From the NCBI GenBank assembly GCA_016808115.1, contig JAEQBH010006415.1, positions 1 through 64,000 of the forward strand: a stretch of DNA of 64,000 nt, in the 5' to 3' direction. This stretch comes from Tetrastigma voinierianum (Eukaryota > Streptophyta > Magnoliopsida > Vitales > Vitaceae). Shown one piece after another: positions 1 through 11,204 of this stretch. Each line of letters opens with the position of its first letter. Position 1 is the first letter of the stretch. The position numbers were made by a program, and so were the translations under genes. The notes under the pieces were generated by a model. It worked only from the letters and a program-made list of their open reading frames with translations. It was not told the origin of the DNA and made no database searches.

Positions 1-790
1 TTATTGATGGTGAGCCGAGAGGAAGATAAGGTTACCCATATTCCTCCGGCTCCATATCCTCATAAGTGAGAACCCCAAAGTAAATAACCATTCGAGATCT
101 ATGAATTATTCAAGCAAGTGGCCCAGACATTCCCTTATTAGATCTTATCAAGCGAAATTCCATCATATGCTAAGTTTCTAAAGTATTTGTGCACGGTAAA
201 AAGGAAACTAGGTGTCAATAAGGAGGCATTCATGACTAGACAATCTACCTCAACGATTTGAAACAACTTGCCCCAATGCAAAAAAGATCCAGGGAGAGCC
301 CTACTATTTATAGTGGCTGGAATTCCAAGTTGGGACATGCTCTAGTGGATTTAGGGGCGAGTGTTAATTTGTTGCCATACTCAATATATGGACCTAGGGT
401 TAGGAGAATTAGAGCCAACCAATATCACTCTCCAATTAGCTGACCGTAGTGTAAAAATTCCTAGAGGGATAGTGAAGGATGTATTAGTCTGAGTAGACCC
501 GAGTTCTACTTCCACGTAGTTTTGTTGTGCTTTCGACATAACACGTAGTGAATCCAAGAGAGACTCGGTTCAGGTGATTCTTGGTAGACCATTCTTAGTA
601 GCTGCTGAATATGGCATTATACATTGTAGGGGAGGCACACAATGACACTATCATTTTGGGAACATGACATTGTCTGAATATCTTTAATGTTATCAAGGGA
701 ATGGGAGATGAAGATGAAGTGTGTGAAGATCGACATGGTTGATTACGTGATGCTGAAATAGCAGACAATGTCTTATGATGACCCTCTTAC
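1..790 (+). pseudogene. gag C-terminal tail and retroviral aspartic protease (element A)
   Basis: The relic starts with a linker reading HIPPAPYPHK and IYELFKQV, which matches the same linker in element B (52600-52840, minus). The protease follows at about 300-480, with ALVDLGASVNLLPYS as the active-site segment (DLGAS in place of the more usual DTG/DSG) and then LADRSVKIPRGIVKDVLV. A VILGRPFLVAAEYG segment at about 570-625 is the conserved stretch after the protease core in Athila pol. In life it would cut the Gag-Pol polyprotein. Several frameshifts and stops break it. The family call is firm and the exact ends are not. Confidence 0.75.
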
Positions 791-872
791 GTCATGTTTG
801 GTAAGCCAGTTGGGATGAGGAAGTGACCACATTAGAATCGGAGTTTTCTACCTCCATAATTGAACACAAGGA

Positions 873-2000
873 GTGCGGAATGGGTGGGTGGGCCCACTAG
901 AGTTTGAGCCATTGCCACGAATGAGGATGAGCATTGCCTTACGAAGAGGAGCCACCCTAAGCGAGTTAGAGCCACTTACCATCACACCTCAAATATGCCT
1001 TCTTAGGGCGGAAGAAACTTTCGGTAATCATATCTTCTTCATAGAGATGAATCAAGAAAATCAACTTTTGGAGATATTATTGAGAACCCCTGGAAGCGCT
1101 CTACGATGGACAATTCAGGATATTAAAATTAGCCCATTGATGCACACATAGAATTCATTTAGAAAAGGATGTTAAACCCTCCTAGGCAACCCTGAGAGGC
1201 GACTAAACCCAATAATGAAAATTGGTAAGAAGGAAGTCTTAAAACTCTTGGATGTAGGTGTTATTTACCACATTGCGGGACAGCAAGTGGAGTTAGCCAA
1301 CCATAGTAGTTACCAAAAAATGCGGAGTCAACGTAATTCGTAATGAAAATAATGAGCTTATTCCTACTCGTGTCACTTCAGGTTGGAGGGTGTGCATAGA
1401 TTATAGGAAACTTAACGCGGGGACTAGGAAGGGTCTTTCTCTTTGTTTGTTGATCGAATGTTAGAGAGTTGCGAGGCATGAGTTTGTTTTCTCGGCCGGT
1501 ACTCGGGGTTGATAAAATTGAGATAGCTGGAAAATCAAGAAACTACATTCCACACATCCGTTTGGTACTTTTGCCTTTAGGAAAATGCCCTTTGGATTAT
1601 GTAATGCACCGAAACTTTCCAACGTGCATGATGGGAATTACCGGTGACATGATGAAATCATTGGAAATCTTCATGGATGATTTCTCGATTTTGGTGACCT
1701 CTTCTACGAAATTTGTCTGGAGAATCTATGTAGGTTTGGAGAGATGTCAAGAAGAAAAACCTTGTGTTAAATTGGGAAAAGTGTCATTTCCTTGGTGACA
1801 CAAAGGAGTTATCTTAGGCCATATAGTGTCAAAAAGCTGGAATTGAAGTTGATAAGTGAAGTTGGTGATCTCCGATTTACCCTCTAAGTGTGTTAGAGAC
1901 ATCAGATCATTTGGGACATCTTTGGAGTTTATAGGAGATTTATAAGATTTTAGTAGCTATAGCTAAGTCCCTTATGTACTTTACTTACTAAAGATATCCC
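873..2000 (+). pseudogene. reverse transcriptase relic (element A)
   Basis: The upstream linker (EETFGNHIFFIEMNQENQLLEIL, here given only as a landmark at about 1008-1075, then TIQDIKISPLMHT) precedes the polymerase. RT motifs are GWRVCIDYRKLN at about 1381-1416 and the catalytic FMDDFSI at about 1672-1692, where the two aspartates are still present. The next landmark, NWEKCHFLGD, lies in another frame at about 1770-1797. The enzyme would copy element RNA into cDNA in virus-like particles. There are at least four frameshifts and multiple stops. Domain order matches Ty3/gypsy (PR-RT-RH-INT). Confidence 0.8.
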
Positions 2001-2069
2001 TTTTACATGGTCTGGGCTTGTGAGACGCTTTTGTAAGCTCAAAACTATGTTAGTGTAAGCCCCTTGTCA

Positions 2070-2470
2070 TACGGTACCTAATTGGAACCTTCCATTTGAA
2101 ATCATATTGTGGCTAATGATTATGCTAGAAATTTGTTTTTAGGACAAGGGAAGACAAAAGGCTTTTGTAATCTATTATGCCAACCAAGGAACACTAGACT
2201 CTAAAGCTCAAGCAACTACACAACCACGGAAAAAGAGTTTTTAAATTTGTCGTCTTTGCCACTGAAAGAGTTCAGGTCATACATTATAGGCTCTCCTGTG
2301 ACCATTTTCATAGATCATGCAGCACTGAAGTACCTGCTCTCTAAGCAGGACACCAAGCCTCGGTTTACTAGGTGGATTCTACTATGTCAAGAATTCAATC
2401 GACCATTAAAGAATAAAAATTCGAGAATGTGAGTAGCTGACCATTTATCTCGATTAGTTCGAATCCAATT
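2070..2470 (+). pseudogene. RNase H relic (element A)
   Basis: The segment FIDHAALKYLLSKQDTKPR at about 2307-2363, followed by RWILLCQEFN and a separated VADHLSRL at about 2436-2460, is the RNase H/connection signature of Athila pol. Upstream, NWNLPFEII and TTTEKEF are recognisable across frameshifts. The domain would remove the RNA strand after cDNA synthesis. One stop separates the main block from VADHLSRL. Confidence 0.8.
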
Positions 2471-2479
2471 CTCATAGCG

Positions 2480-3790
2480 CCACCCATAGGCGACGATTTT
2501 CTGATGAGCAACTTTTTGCTCTTGTTCGTACCCATGGTATCTTGACATTGTAAACTACCTAGTCAGCGGTCAAATTCCAACACAATGGACTTCTCGAGAA
2601 AGAAGAAATTTTAGCAGATATTAAGAAATATTGCTTTGTGATCCATATCTATTTTAAATCTTGTCTAGATCAGTGTGAAGATGTGTGCCCAATGATGAGC
2701 ATATCAGGATCCTAACCTTTTGCCATTCCGAAGCTTGTGGAGGGCATTTCTCTGCAAGAAAAACAGCAGATAAGATTTTGCAAGCTGGTTTTTACTGGCC
2801 TACCTTATTTAAAGATTGTTTCGAATTTTGAAAAACGTGTGCTCAATGCCAACAATTAGGAGGGGTCACAAAACGAAACATGATGCCTCTTACCCCCATC
2901 TTAATCATTGAAATTTTTGGCTGCTTTGGGGTATAGATTTCATGGGGGCCTTTTCTTCAACTCTTGTGGTGTCTTTACATTCTATTATCACGTGATTATG
3001 TGTCTAAGTGGGGTTGAGGCTATTCGTGAGACCAATGACCATAAGGTTGTTTTGAAATTTATAAAGACACATTTTCTCTTTTTGGAATACCTCGTGCAAT
3101 TATTAGTGATGGTGGACTCCACTTTATGTCGATCTTTTGAAAATACATTAAAAATGGAGTCACCCATAAAGTTTCAACGACATACCACCAGCGAGACCCG
3201 ATGAGTCAAGCTGAACTAGCTAATAGGGAGATAAAACATATTTTGGAAAAAACGGTTGCCCCAAATCGCAAAGATTGGTCACTCCGACTTACTAATGCTC
3301 TTTGGGCCTACCATACCGCCTTTAAAATTGTTCTTGGTATGTCTCCCTATAGGCTAGTTTATGGAAAGGCTTGTCATCTACCAGTTGAAATGGAACACCG
3401 GGCTTACTGGGCTATTAGAACCTTTAGTGATCCTAACTCAAGCGGGTAGCGGCGCTTTGTTGCGGCTAAATGAGCTTGATGAATTGCGAGAGTCGTATGA
3501 AAGCTCGAATTTACAAGCAGCTCGAGTTGTTCGTGATAAATCTATTGCTTTCGGAAAAGCGTTGAACCAAACCAAAAGAATGCTGCTGTGCGACTCCCGG
3601 TTACCTTATTTCGGGGAAAACTTAAGCTCGTTGGGTGGCCCATTCATCGTTAAAGGTGGTTTATCCATACGGGCCGTGAGATTGAAATACGGATCTTTGG
3701 AAAGTCCTTCAAGTCGATGGTCAACACCTCAGTGGATTATCGGCATTTCAGTCTTCAAGAGCATAGTGAGGATTTGGTAGATCCGCTCTA
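2480..3790 (+). pseudogene. integrase relic with all three catalytic acidic residues recognisable (element A)
   Basis: The zinc-binding HHCC region runs from about 2720 to 2860 (CHSEACGGHFSARKTADKI, then CAQCQQLGG). The catalytic triad can be followed across frames: the first D in GIDFMGAF near 2933, the second in IISDGGLHFM near 3108, and the E in SQAELANREI near 3213. The conserved end of the core reads DWSLRLTNALWAYHTA and YGKACHLPVEME (about 3266-3400). A C-terminal domain follows to about 3780 (LNELDELR, then GPFIVK). Integrase joins the cDNA to host DNA. Frameshifts near 2940, 3200 and 3440 break the frame. Confidence 0.85.
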
Positions 3791-4733
3791 CCAGGATTCC
3801 CCTTCAAAGTAAATTCGTTCTCAACTTGTTGTATATAGTTTTGATTTTGTTTTATTTTCGTTCTTTCATTTATTTCTATTGTCTCTATTTCATTTGCTTT
3901 TCATTAAAACATAAAAATAAAAAAAAAATAAAAATAAAAAAAATAAAAAAATAGGGGACCTAATTTCTATGTTGCTTCCCGATACATTGTGGGGTACCCT
4001 TAGTTTCTTCATTGAGGCAAAATGCTTGTTTCTATTGTGGGGGTAGGCGTACGAAAGTTTGAACCTAACTGTGCGCTTGTTACATGTTCGATTGTATGGT
4101 GAAATTTTCAAATTATGGCTCTTTTAGGTATAATTTGACCTGCAATGTACATAGCCGCATGATCTCATACACACTCCACATCATCTCATTGCATGTACAC
4201 TTTAACAAGCATGCACAAAAATCTTTATATTCATCTTTTGGACTTTATCCTCTTGCGTTCTGCCCTTATTACTTACACAAACCACAGACCTAACGTCATA
4301 CTTTTATCTTGCCTGCTTGTGCTCCCATTTGTGCATCAATTTGGCATGTCATGTTAACTACATGCATCATAGTCTTTGAGGAACATCTTGCATAACTGGA
4401 AAATGATTAGAGGCCATTATTTCTATGCTATACCTGCGAACTCGTATTATCTACTTGCACCTATTTTGAGCTTTAAGTTGCCAAGTTAGATTCGAACCCT
4501 AAGAACCACACGATCCTTTGGAAGCGAGTGGGATATATGGAAAGATTGAAGTATCCAAAGAATTCTACGACCAACTCAGTGAATCTGGAGTTTGGGTAGA
4601 ATATGAGCAAAAGAAAGGTGAGCATGCAGTGAAACTCGGGATGGAAGGCAGTTGACAAAGACAAATTTTACATCGGCACCACTGTTCCCAATTTGCAAAA
4701 ATATATAAGAAAAAAAAGAAAAAAAAGGGAACA
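3791..4733 (+). other. spacer between pol and the second ORF of element A
   Basis: About 940 bases carry no recognisable protein. The stretch begins with T-rich DNA, then an A-rich run (about 3904-3955), then AT-rich DNA without clear repeats. Such a spacer is usual between pol and the extra ORF in Athila-type elements. Confidence 0.6.
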
Positions 4734-4830
4734 GGTGTACCGGTACACCTTCAAAGTGTACCGGTACACCTTACGCAAAAGGGATAATGGCAAAGTGTAC
4801 CGATGCGCCACTAAAGTGTCTTGGTACATC
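4734..4830. promoter_or_regulatory. internal cluster of GTGTACCGGTACAC palindromes upstream of ORF2
   Basis: A perfect 16-bp palindrome GGTGTACCGGTACACC lies at 4734-4749 and a second perfect copy of the 14-bp core at 4756-4769. Two decayed copies follow, starting near 4795 and 4814. The same 14-mer occurs in the U3 of this element's 3' LTR (7325-7338). The cluster is 70-170 bp before a TATA-like word and about 480 bp before the ORF2 start, so it may be an internal promoter element. The palindromes are seen; the function is inferred. Confidence 0.5.
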
Positions 4831-4902
4831 TTGAACAGTTTAGAGCAAAAACGGTTTTAATCCATTTTCTTGCTGTACCCAGCTCACAACCTCCTCTACT
4901 CT

Positions 4903-4911
4903 CTACAAAAG
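4903..4911 (+). promoter_or_regulatory. possible internal TATA-like box upstream of ORF2
   Basis: CTACAAAAG is one transition from CTATAAAAG. It is followed by AAAACCCTAGCCC, a start commonly seen in plant 5' untranslated leaders. It sits downstream of the palindrome cluster at the spacing seen in the LTRs. Weak evidence on its own. Confidence 0.25.
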
Positions 4912-5252
4912 CAAAACCCTAGCCCTTTTGCCCTCTCACTGGCGACGAGTTATGCCTTACGCCGAAGTTCCATCGCTCGAAGCCCGGATTCTAACATTGC
5001 TCATCGTGCGGACGTGGTAAGCATCCTGTAATTCCTTAGAGGCATTTGTGCTATTCATTGTATACATGGACTGTTTGGGTGGTTTTGGTTGAGTGGTTTC
5101 CTTACTTGGTGGTTTGGGGTTTGGTGATGATATGGGGAGAATTTAATACGTCTGCACGGGACCAGCCCCGATCTCCACGGAGAGCAGGCTTTTGGGATAT
5201 TGTTTTATATGCTTGGGCCATCTGGGGCATCATTGCCATTCTTGCCATATCT

Positions 5253-6470
5253 ATGGCAAGATCCAAGAATACTGGAAAAGGAAAAGCGCCTAGCTCTTCT
5301 ATGGAGCGGGTTGTGAAGAAAAGAAAATCGGATTCACTCACATTCGGTAAAGAAGACGAAAGACGAGATAGATTCATCTTACGAAAGTGAGGAAGTATCA
5401 GAGAGTGATGATGAGATAGAGGCTATGTTTGTCGAGGGCTTTGAGTCAGAGTAGGAAAAATGGGCCCAATCGATTGCGAACAGGGGATTTCACTGCGAGA
5501 GGGGTGTGAAGTTGGAGACATTTTTGTACTCTCATCCCGTGAGGGTTATTCAAGAGCAGAATATCGCGGTTCTTGTGCGAGGTTCAGGGATGTTACCTGC
5601 GTGGTTCGGGAATTTTATACCAATATGAAAGAAAATCAGCGGGCCGAGACCTTACTAGAACCACGGTGGGTGGCGATTCTGGATCACCCACGATTCGATA
5701 GCTCATTCCTTACGGTGTCCAGCCTGTAGCGCCTCGGACCGACCTTACCAGCTTAGGGTTATCATGATTTTGATGCCCAAGCGTTACGCTGAGCTATGTG
5801 TTGCTCACCCGGTGACCATGAATGGCTTTGTGCGTAAGAATTTGTACGAGAGAAGCAGGCGAATATGCATTGATGAATAAGATTATTCATGATAGAATCG
5901 GACCCCAAGGGCAATGAAATCTCGGAGACAAATTCAGTTCTTATATGAGGTTATATTGCAGGAAACTTATCGTATGCTTTAGTCATATGGTGTGTGATGA
6001 GGATTTCTTGTAGTTCCTCTCACATGAAAGTAGACATATTCCATTCCCATCTCTTGTGACGAGTCTTGTGGAAGTTGCGGGAATGAGGGGAGCGTCTAAG
6101 GAAAAGAGGGTGCTTCCTAGGTTGGGGCCTATTACAAACAAAACGGAGGCCAAGAGCCGAGCCGCATCCACGAGACCCCAGCCTTCACAGCCTCCAGTGG
6201 CTATTCCCGGGGTCCCTTCATCTACAGCACCAGCACCTATGAGCTCATCCCCATTGAAATGGAGCGTCGCATAAAAGGTGGTTCAAATGCATTTTGGGAA
6301 AGCGAGGAAACAGCAGTATGAGTCTCTCAGCTCGAGTCATATTTCCCGAGAAAGACACAGCGTTGGCAGATGCCACTTCTCCTGACTTGGAGGGAGATTC
6401 AGAGGAGTTGGATGACTGCGTTGATGAGGACGCATTTTCTTCTGCAGATGATGAGGAGGACGCTGTGTAG
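5253..6470 (+). pseudogene. second ORF of element A, plant-transposon-protein-like domain
   Basis: The chosen start is the ATG at 5253, which opens a basic, lysine- and serine-rich N-terminus (MARSKNTGKGKAP, VVKKRKSDS). An acidic stretch (YESEEVSESDDEIEAMF) and the folded part follow: KWAQSIA at about 5460, VREFYTNMKENQ at about 5606-5641, MPKRYAELCVAHPV at about 5773-5815, then ALVIW and FPSLVTSLVEVAGM near 5980-6085. The end is acidic and serine-rich (DLEGDSEELDDC). Order and wording resemble the domain annotated in plants as 'putative plant transposon protein', often found after pol in Athila elements; its biochemical role is unknown. Element B has the homologous region on the minus strand at 46832-47364. 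At least four frameshifts break it. Confidence 0.6.
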
Positions 6471-6926
6471 TTGTTTATTAAGCTAGAATAGGGTGGTGTT
6501 GGCAATTGCTTGGTTTCTGACATGTCATTACAAACCTTTAAGACCTCTTTGATTCAGTTAGTGTTCGTTGTTTCTTTTGACTTTATACATAGTGGTTATG
6601 TGTTTATATTTAAATGGTTGTATAATATCGATCATTTTGATTTCAATGTTTGCATGACCACCTTACTTTCTTCAATTTCTGGTCCCTCATTTGAATAGCT
6701 GATCTTGTGTTGGCTTGTTGTTATGTGCATTGCTTAAGGCCGTAGTTTAGTTCTAAATGAGTCATCTTGGTGCATGCGAAGTAGGTGAAGTATTATGTTT
6801 TATATTTGTATTTTGAGGGAACTTGCAAAGCTTAAGCTATGCAGAAGCGCACTTGTTGGAATTCATAACCAGTGGGTATCTCTAGTCAAAATCTTGCTAG
6901 GGACTAGCAAGATGCAGGTTGGGGGG
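6471..6926 (+). other. 3' untranslated region and polypurine tract of element A
   Basis: No coding signal. The sequence GGACTAGCAAGATG at 6901-6914, followed by the G-run AGGTTGGGGGG (about 6916-6926), abuts the LTR. Element B has the same GGACTAGCAAGATG word on its minus strand beside its 3' LTR, which supports this as the polypurine-tract region that primes plus-strand DNA synthesis. Confidence 0.65.
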
Positions 6927-7196
6927 TGTGATGAATACACAATTGAGCAGTAATTATAGAAGAACTTAGCACATTAAAGTCACACTTTGCCCACAGTTTG
7001 CATGAGGATAGGTACTTTTAATTGCTTTTGTGTTTTTTGGACTTGTGCAGGTCTTTCAGGTATAATGCATAATTGTACAAAGATTTATTTCCGGGAAGCA
7101 AATATGGATCATTGAGGATGTTGGCAACCGATTGGTGAAGTTCGGGGCGCAACAATCTTGAAGGCGCGGAAGGGCGAGTGTGCCGTGCGCCATCAA

Positions 7197-7338
7197 CATG
7201 TACCCGGTACACACGTGCAAAAAAGTGGCGATGAGCAAAGTGTGCCGGTACCTTCAACATGTACTGGATACACTGTGCGAAAAGTGGCTTGATAGCCAAG
7301 TGTACCAGAGTACACACCACTAAAGTGTACCGGTACAC
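7197..7338. promoter_or_regulatory. U3 palindrome cluster in the LTR of element A
   Basis: Five copies of a GTGTACCGGTACAC-type palindrome, one perfect (7325-7338) and four decayed (from about 7197, 7240, 7259 and 7300). The whole cluster is about 100-240 bp upstream of the TATA-like box at 7436. Similar clusters at similar spacing occur in other LTRs of this window. Confidence 0.55.
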
Positions 7339-7435
7339 CTGTGTGAGAACTACGGGAATTGAGTAGGAATCGATCTTAATCACGAGGGCACACTTGTAAA
7401 TCAACTTTTAATGCGGGATCACATTGGCGAGGGAG

Positions 7436-7443
7436 TATAAAAA
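7436..7443 (+). promoter_or_regulatory. TATA-like box in the LTR of element A
   Basis: TATAAAAA within GGGAGTATAAAAATATCG lies about half a kilobase into the LTR, a plausible place for the end of U3 and the start of the element transcript. Assigned by sequence and position only. Confidence 0.5.
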
Positions 7444-8339
7444 TATCGACACAAGGAGAAGGTAGCTTTGATTCAGAAGGTTAGTTTTCATAGGAGAAAG
7501 TTCTTTTCTGTAGTTGGAGGTGAAGACTTGTTGATTAGGGTTGAAGACTTTGTTTTCTGGTTTTTCGATTTGAGCACATATGTCTTTCGGTAGGAACTCA
7601 TATTTCGTTTCCATTCTCAATATTACGTATTCTTCATCCTTAGGTTTTGCAATTGGTCGATTTTCTTAAAGTTCTTTTTATGAATAAATTCTCTTCAATT
7701 ATGATTGTCTTATAAGTTCCATGGAGTTTTAAACTTCCTATCTTTGGGTTCTATGGTGGAAACTCACACGATCAAGGAATTAGAGATTCCCTCGATTCCT
7801 CTTTTATACATCAATGGATTGTGTGATGCTATTTGCTTGATAAACGTGCAAAACCTTGGTTGGGCATCCTCTTGACAACGTGTGAATAGAGATCCTCGAT
7901 TGCGTTGTGCTTGATTACAAATGCAAGCTAGGTCTGAATTAATTATGAATTAAGTGCGTAACATCATTAAATCATCTTTCTTTTCAAAAGAGCATTTGGG
8001 ATAAATCTTCCATAGAGACATTTATCAATGGCTCTAGATAGGTATGCAAAATAAGAGGTGGGAATTACGTGATCTCATAAGTGAGTGGAAACCCACCAGA
8101 ATCCAACAATCATCTTTCTATTTTAAAATATTAAAATCAATCAATCATTGATCAAATAACCTGACCCATTTTAAATTACACTTTTTGTGGAGAATAGCTC
8201 CTACGGATCAACAAATCTAGACCACTCCATGTGGAGATGACCTGTGGATTCCCACATTATTACAATGCTAGACAACCTTAATTCCTACGCTTGGGAATAG
8301 AATTCAGCATACGAATAAGAACGAAGCAGGGAAGTTATG

Positions 8340-10436
8340 GAGGGAGGCTTTCAAAAGTCTCTATAGTTATTCGTCGTTAATGGATAGTGTGTTTGAAGAC
8401 GACGTCTCTGTTGACCTATCAAGTGTCCTGGATAGGAAGCCCAACTGCGCTAACTCCCTTCATTCTCTTCTCCACCCTTTTGCTAGCAATAAGTCGGAGC
8501 GATATGCCGCCCATTTGGACCCCTTTTTGCAAGTTTATATCACGTCGTTGATGCGGAGGTCAAATGATCAGTGCAGACACATGACTAACGATCCTGAAAT
8601 TAATTAACATAAATGATTCTTAGGGTTTATCACCAACTTTCTTTTTTATGTACAGGTGTCATCTTCCTATTCGTTCTATGCCTTAGGTGTTAGTGGGATC
8701 ATGGAGCGATTGTTCTTTTTGTCTTGGACGTGTGTCAAGATCACTTGGCTAAGGAATAAATTGTCCACGTGTTTGATGTCGTTTGGAGGCACGTGATTCT
8801 ATTTATCTCATTTCCAAGGCTCAAGGATGACCGTTTCATTAGAGCGTGATGAACACTGGGAAATGGCTACGCCCGATAACCATGTCTAGGTCATAGTAGA
8901 CCTCATTTTGATGGAACCGGACATTTCAAGTCATTGGACCCGTTGAGACCTACCCTTTTATTATAGAGTAAATTCTGTCTTGTCAGAAAAATCATTCTCC
9001 ACAATAAATGTGAGTCCTTATTGTCTCACAGTGAAACGTGTGCCTTCGTATGTCTTGCAACGCTACTGCGGATACTCAAGCCTTGGCGTCGCAATGATGA
9101 TTATAGGGCTTGGTGCTTTAAATAAGGAGGCCTTTCACGTTTCTCTCTCTTTAAATAGGGTTACCAATGCTCAATTGTTTATCATTCGGAGCTCTTTCTA
9201 TGCCTTTTCAGTGGTCGTTCTTCTTTCCTCTAGGTTTTCCTCTTTGTTACCTTTGCTCAAGAGAGAGAAATGGGCCGAAGGACTCATTGTCAAACCCACT
9301 ATATCGAGAAGAACAATCGAGAGAATGAAGTAAGCCTCAATGGGTCTTGCTATTAAGAGGAAATTTAAGCTTCTTGATAGGACAACCAATCTGTGAAAGC
9401 CAGAGCCCAAGTCGGGACAAGAAGGAACCTCTCGTGTCGAAAAGATGAGAGAAGTGGTTACAAACATCTCTATGGGGAAGAGCCCATTTTTGATTGAAGA
9501 AGATGTGCCTTTGATACGTCTGAAAAAAAAGGGTTTAGCTTGTGGAGGAGGAGTAAAGCGTCTGGTTGGCTGCCAAGTCTACTAAGATTGTCGGGTCATC
9601 AAATTCACTGGAGGTTATGTTATCTTATTTGAAGTTATTCAACGATGAGCGTGTGTCGAAGCTTAAGAGAAGGATGAACTCAGGCACACGAGAGGGCTGC
9701 ACGTGACCTGACATGTGGCTGTTCAAGCCTTGTCGAGACTCGATTCGAGTGGTAGGTACATCCCATGGCTATTAAGCTTTGTATTGTGATATTGTGAGCC
9801 ACTATTTATTTATTTATTTATTTTGTTGATATCGATATTATGAGCAAGGGTATATTTACTTTCAAGTTGAGCAGTCGTTTCCCAGCGAATGGAGGCGAAG
9901 TTAAGGAACATGTTATCGTAGGATGCAGTGACCACACCTTCTCTAGGTCATATATAATTAAAAATCCCCAGTCATGTTCCTATGAAACGAAGCTTTTAAT
10001 GGGAGCACAGCGTAACACAGGCGCCCACAATCGCCAAGGTAGAGAGGGTTCCTAAGGCTAAACATTGTCAAAATGGAAAAAGATGCATCAAGAACAAGTT
10101 TCTCGAGAAAAAGACATACTTGACACAATTGATCGAGTGGCGGAGAAGTTGACTAAAAGGGAAAAGGAGTTCAAGGATAAAGTGGTCAAACCAGAGAAGG
10201 AAATAATTGATTGTTATTTGGAACAAGTGGAGGGGATCAAAATAAGAGGTCATTCGAGAAAGGCTTTACAAAGAGGCGAGAGGGGCTATGAGGGGCTATG
10301 AGAGAAATTTATCTACATGGTGTAAGGAAGGGTATGAGGAGGGCTACCACGTCGGGCGTGCCAACATAGAAGTACTTCAGGTTGGGGTTGAGGATACGAT
10401 GTTGTAGAAGGTGAAGTTGCCTGAGTTGAGACCGGT
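8340..10436 (+). pseudogene. decayed reading frame of unknown family directly upstream of an LTR
   Basis: Several plus-strand fragments read like parts of one old protein. At 8380-8607 there is SVDLSSVLDRKPNC and SNKSERYAAHLDPFL. A putative 3' splice-like TTTTTTATGTACAG ends near 8656. A longer frame at 8980-9333 has LQRYCGYSSLGVAMMIIGLG and a basic end. Fragments at about 9340-9530 (PEPKSGQEGTS, EEDVPLIRLKKK) look like a charged linker. A lysine/glutamate-rich, probably coiled-coil piece lies at 10065-10250 (VAEKLTKREKEFKDKVV), then STWCKEGYEEGYHVGRA near 10315-10365. The trace runs into the LTR at 10437. I do not recognise the family. It could be an extra sense ORF of the element owning that LTR, or a captured host gene. 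Confidence 0.4.
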
Positions 10437-10737
10437 TGTAGCACCTCGTAATTTTTAAAAGGATAAAAAAAATAATTCTATTAAAAATTAAAGAGATGGC
10501 ATAAAGAGGTAATTCTCTATGAAACCTTAGGTATAAATGAAAAGAAATAATAAAATATTTTATTATTCGATTTGGATCATAGTTTCTCTATGTAGTTTCT
10601 CTTGATCGTAGAACTCCATATTCATTGGATCCTTTGTTTCTCTCTATATAGTCTCTGCTTGAGTCGTGGGAACTCCATAAGTTAGGGTTTGAAGAAAGAA
10701 GCTTTGAGGTAAGATTTTCCTACATCTTACTACAATG

Positions 10738-10743
<6 letters not shown>

Positions 10744-10774
<31 letters not shown>

Positions 10775-10775
10775 T
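10744..10775. repeat. TA microsatellite
   Basis: About 14 TA units plus a CATATAT end, inside the LTR at 10437-12934. Confidence 0.95.
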
Positions 10776-11152
10776 TATTTTGTTCTTACCTCAGAATTGG
10801 TTTTAACGTTCATAGAATCCGAAAAACCTAGGATATCGGATCTAGGGTTGAAGTAATTCGAAAGGTAAGATATTTTCATATTTATTTTCCTATAATTCTT
10901 TAATTTATAGCTTGTCTAACTTTCTATAAGTTTGGAGTCAATTATGAAGAAATCATATTTAGATTTCACTATCTTTCTTTTAAAAAATAATAAAATACTA
11001 ATTGGTGGTGTCGGACGAATTGCTCAGAATGAGAATAAAATAATAAATATAAATAAAGGTGGTAAAGGGACCCATATGCACTGAGTTTGAAAAAATAATA
11101 GGGGGCCAGCGTATAATGGGGAATTATAGAAAAAATAAAGAAGAAAAATAAA

Positions 11153-11156
<4 letters not shown>

Positions 11157-11201
<45 letters not shown>
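11157..11201. repeat. TA microsatellite
   Basis: About 22 uninterrupted AT units inside the LTR at 10437-12934. Apparent Ile/Tyr-repeat reading frames across it are artefacts of the repeat. Confidence 0.97.

Positions 11202-11204
<3 letters not shown>

Larger units (their letters stand above)
1..8328 (+). mobile_element. Athila-like Ty3/gypsy retrotransposon A, left end outside the window
   Basis: Reading left to right the plus strand shows a gag tail and protease, reverse transcriptase, RNase H, integrase, a long spacer, a second ORF, a G-rich polypurine tract and a 3' LTR. The integrase wording (NREIKHILEKTV, YGKACHLPVEMEHRAYWAI) and a plant-transposon-type ORF after pol are hallmarks of the Athila lineage. 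Element B at 44791-56206 is the same family on the other strand and confirms the LTR ends by alignment. Stops and frameshifts throughout make the copy inactive. The 5' LTR and most of gag lie left of base 1. Confidence 0.85.
6927..8328 (+). repeat. 3' LTR of element A (about 1.4 kb)
   Basis: Begins TGTGATGAATACACA right after the polypurine tract and ends near CGAAGCA at 8328. Both ends align with the two LTRs of element B (TGTGTTGGATACAT at the start; CGCTTGGGAATA and CGAAGCA near the end). It contains a palindrome cluster, a TATA-like box and a long R-U5. The matching 5' LTR is outside the window, so age cannot be estimated here. Confidence 0.75.
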
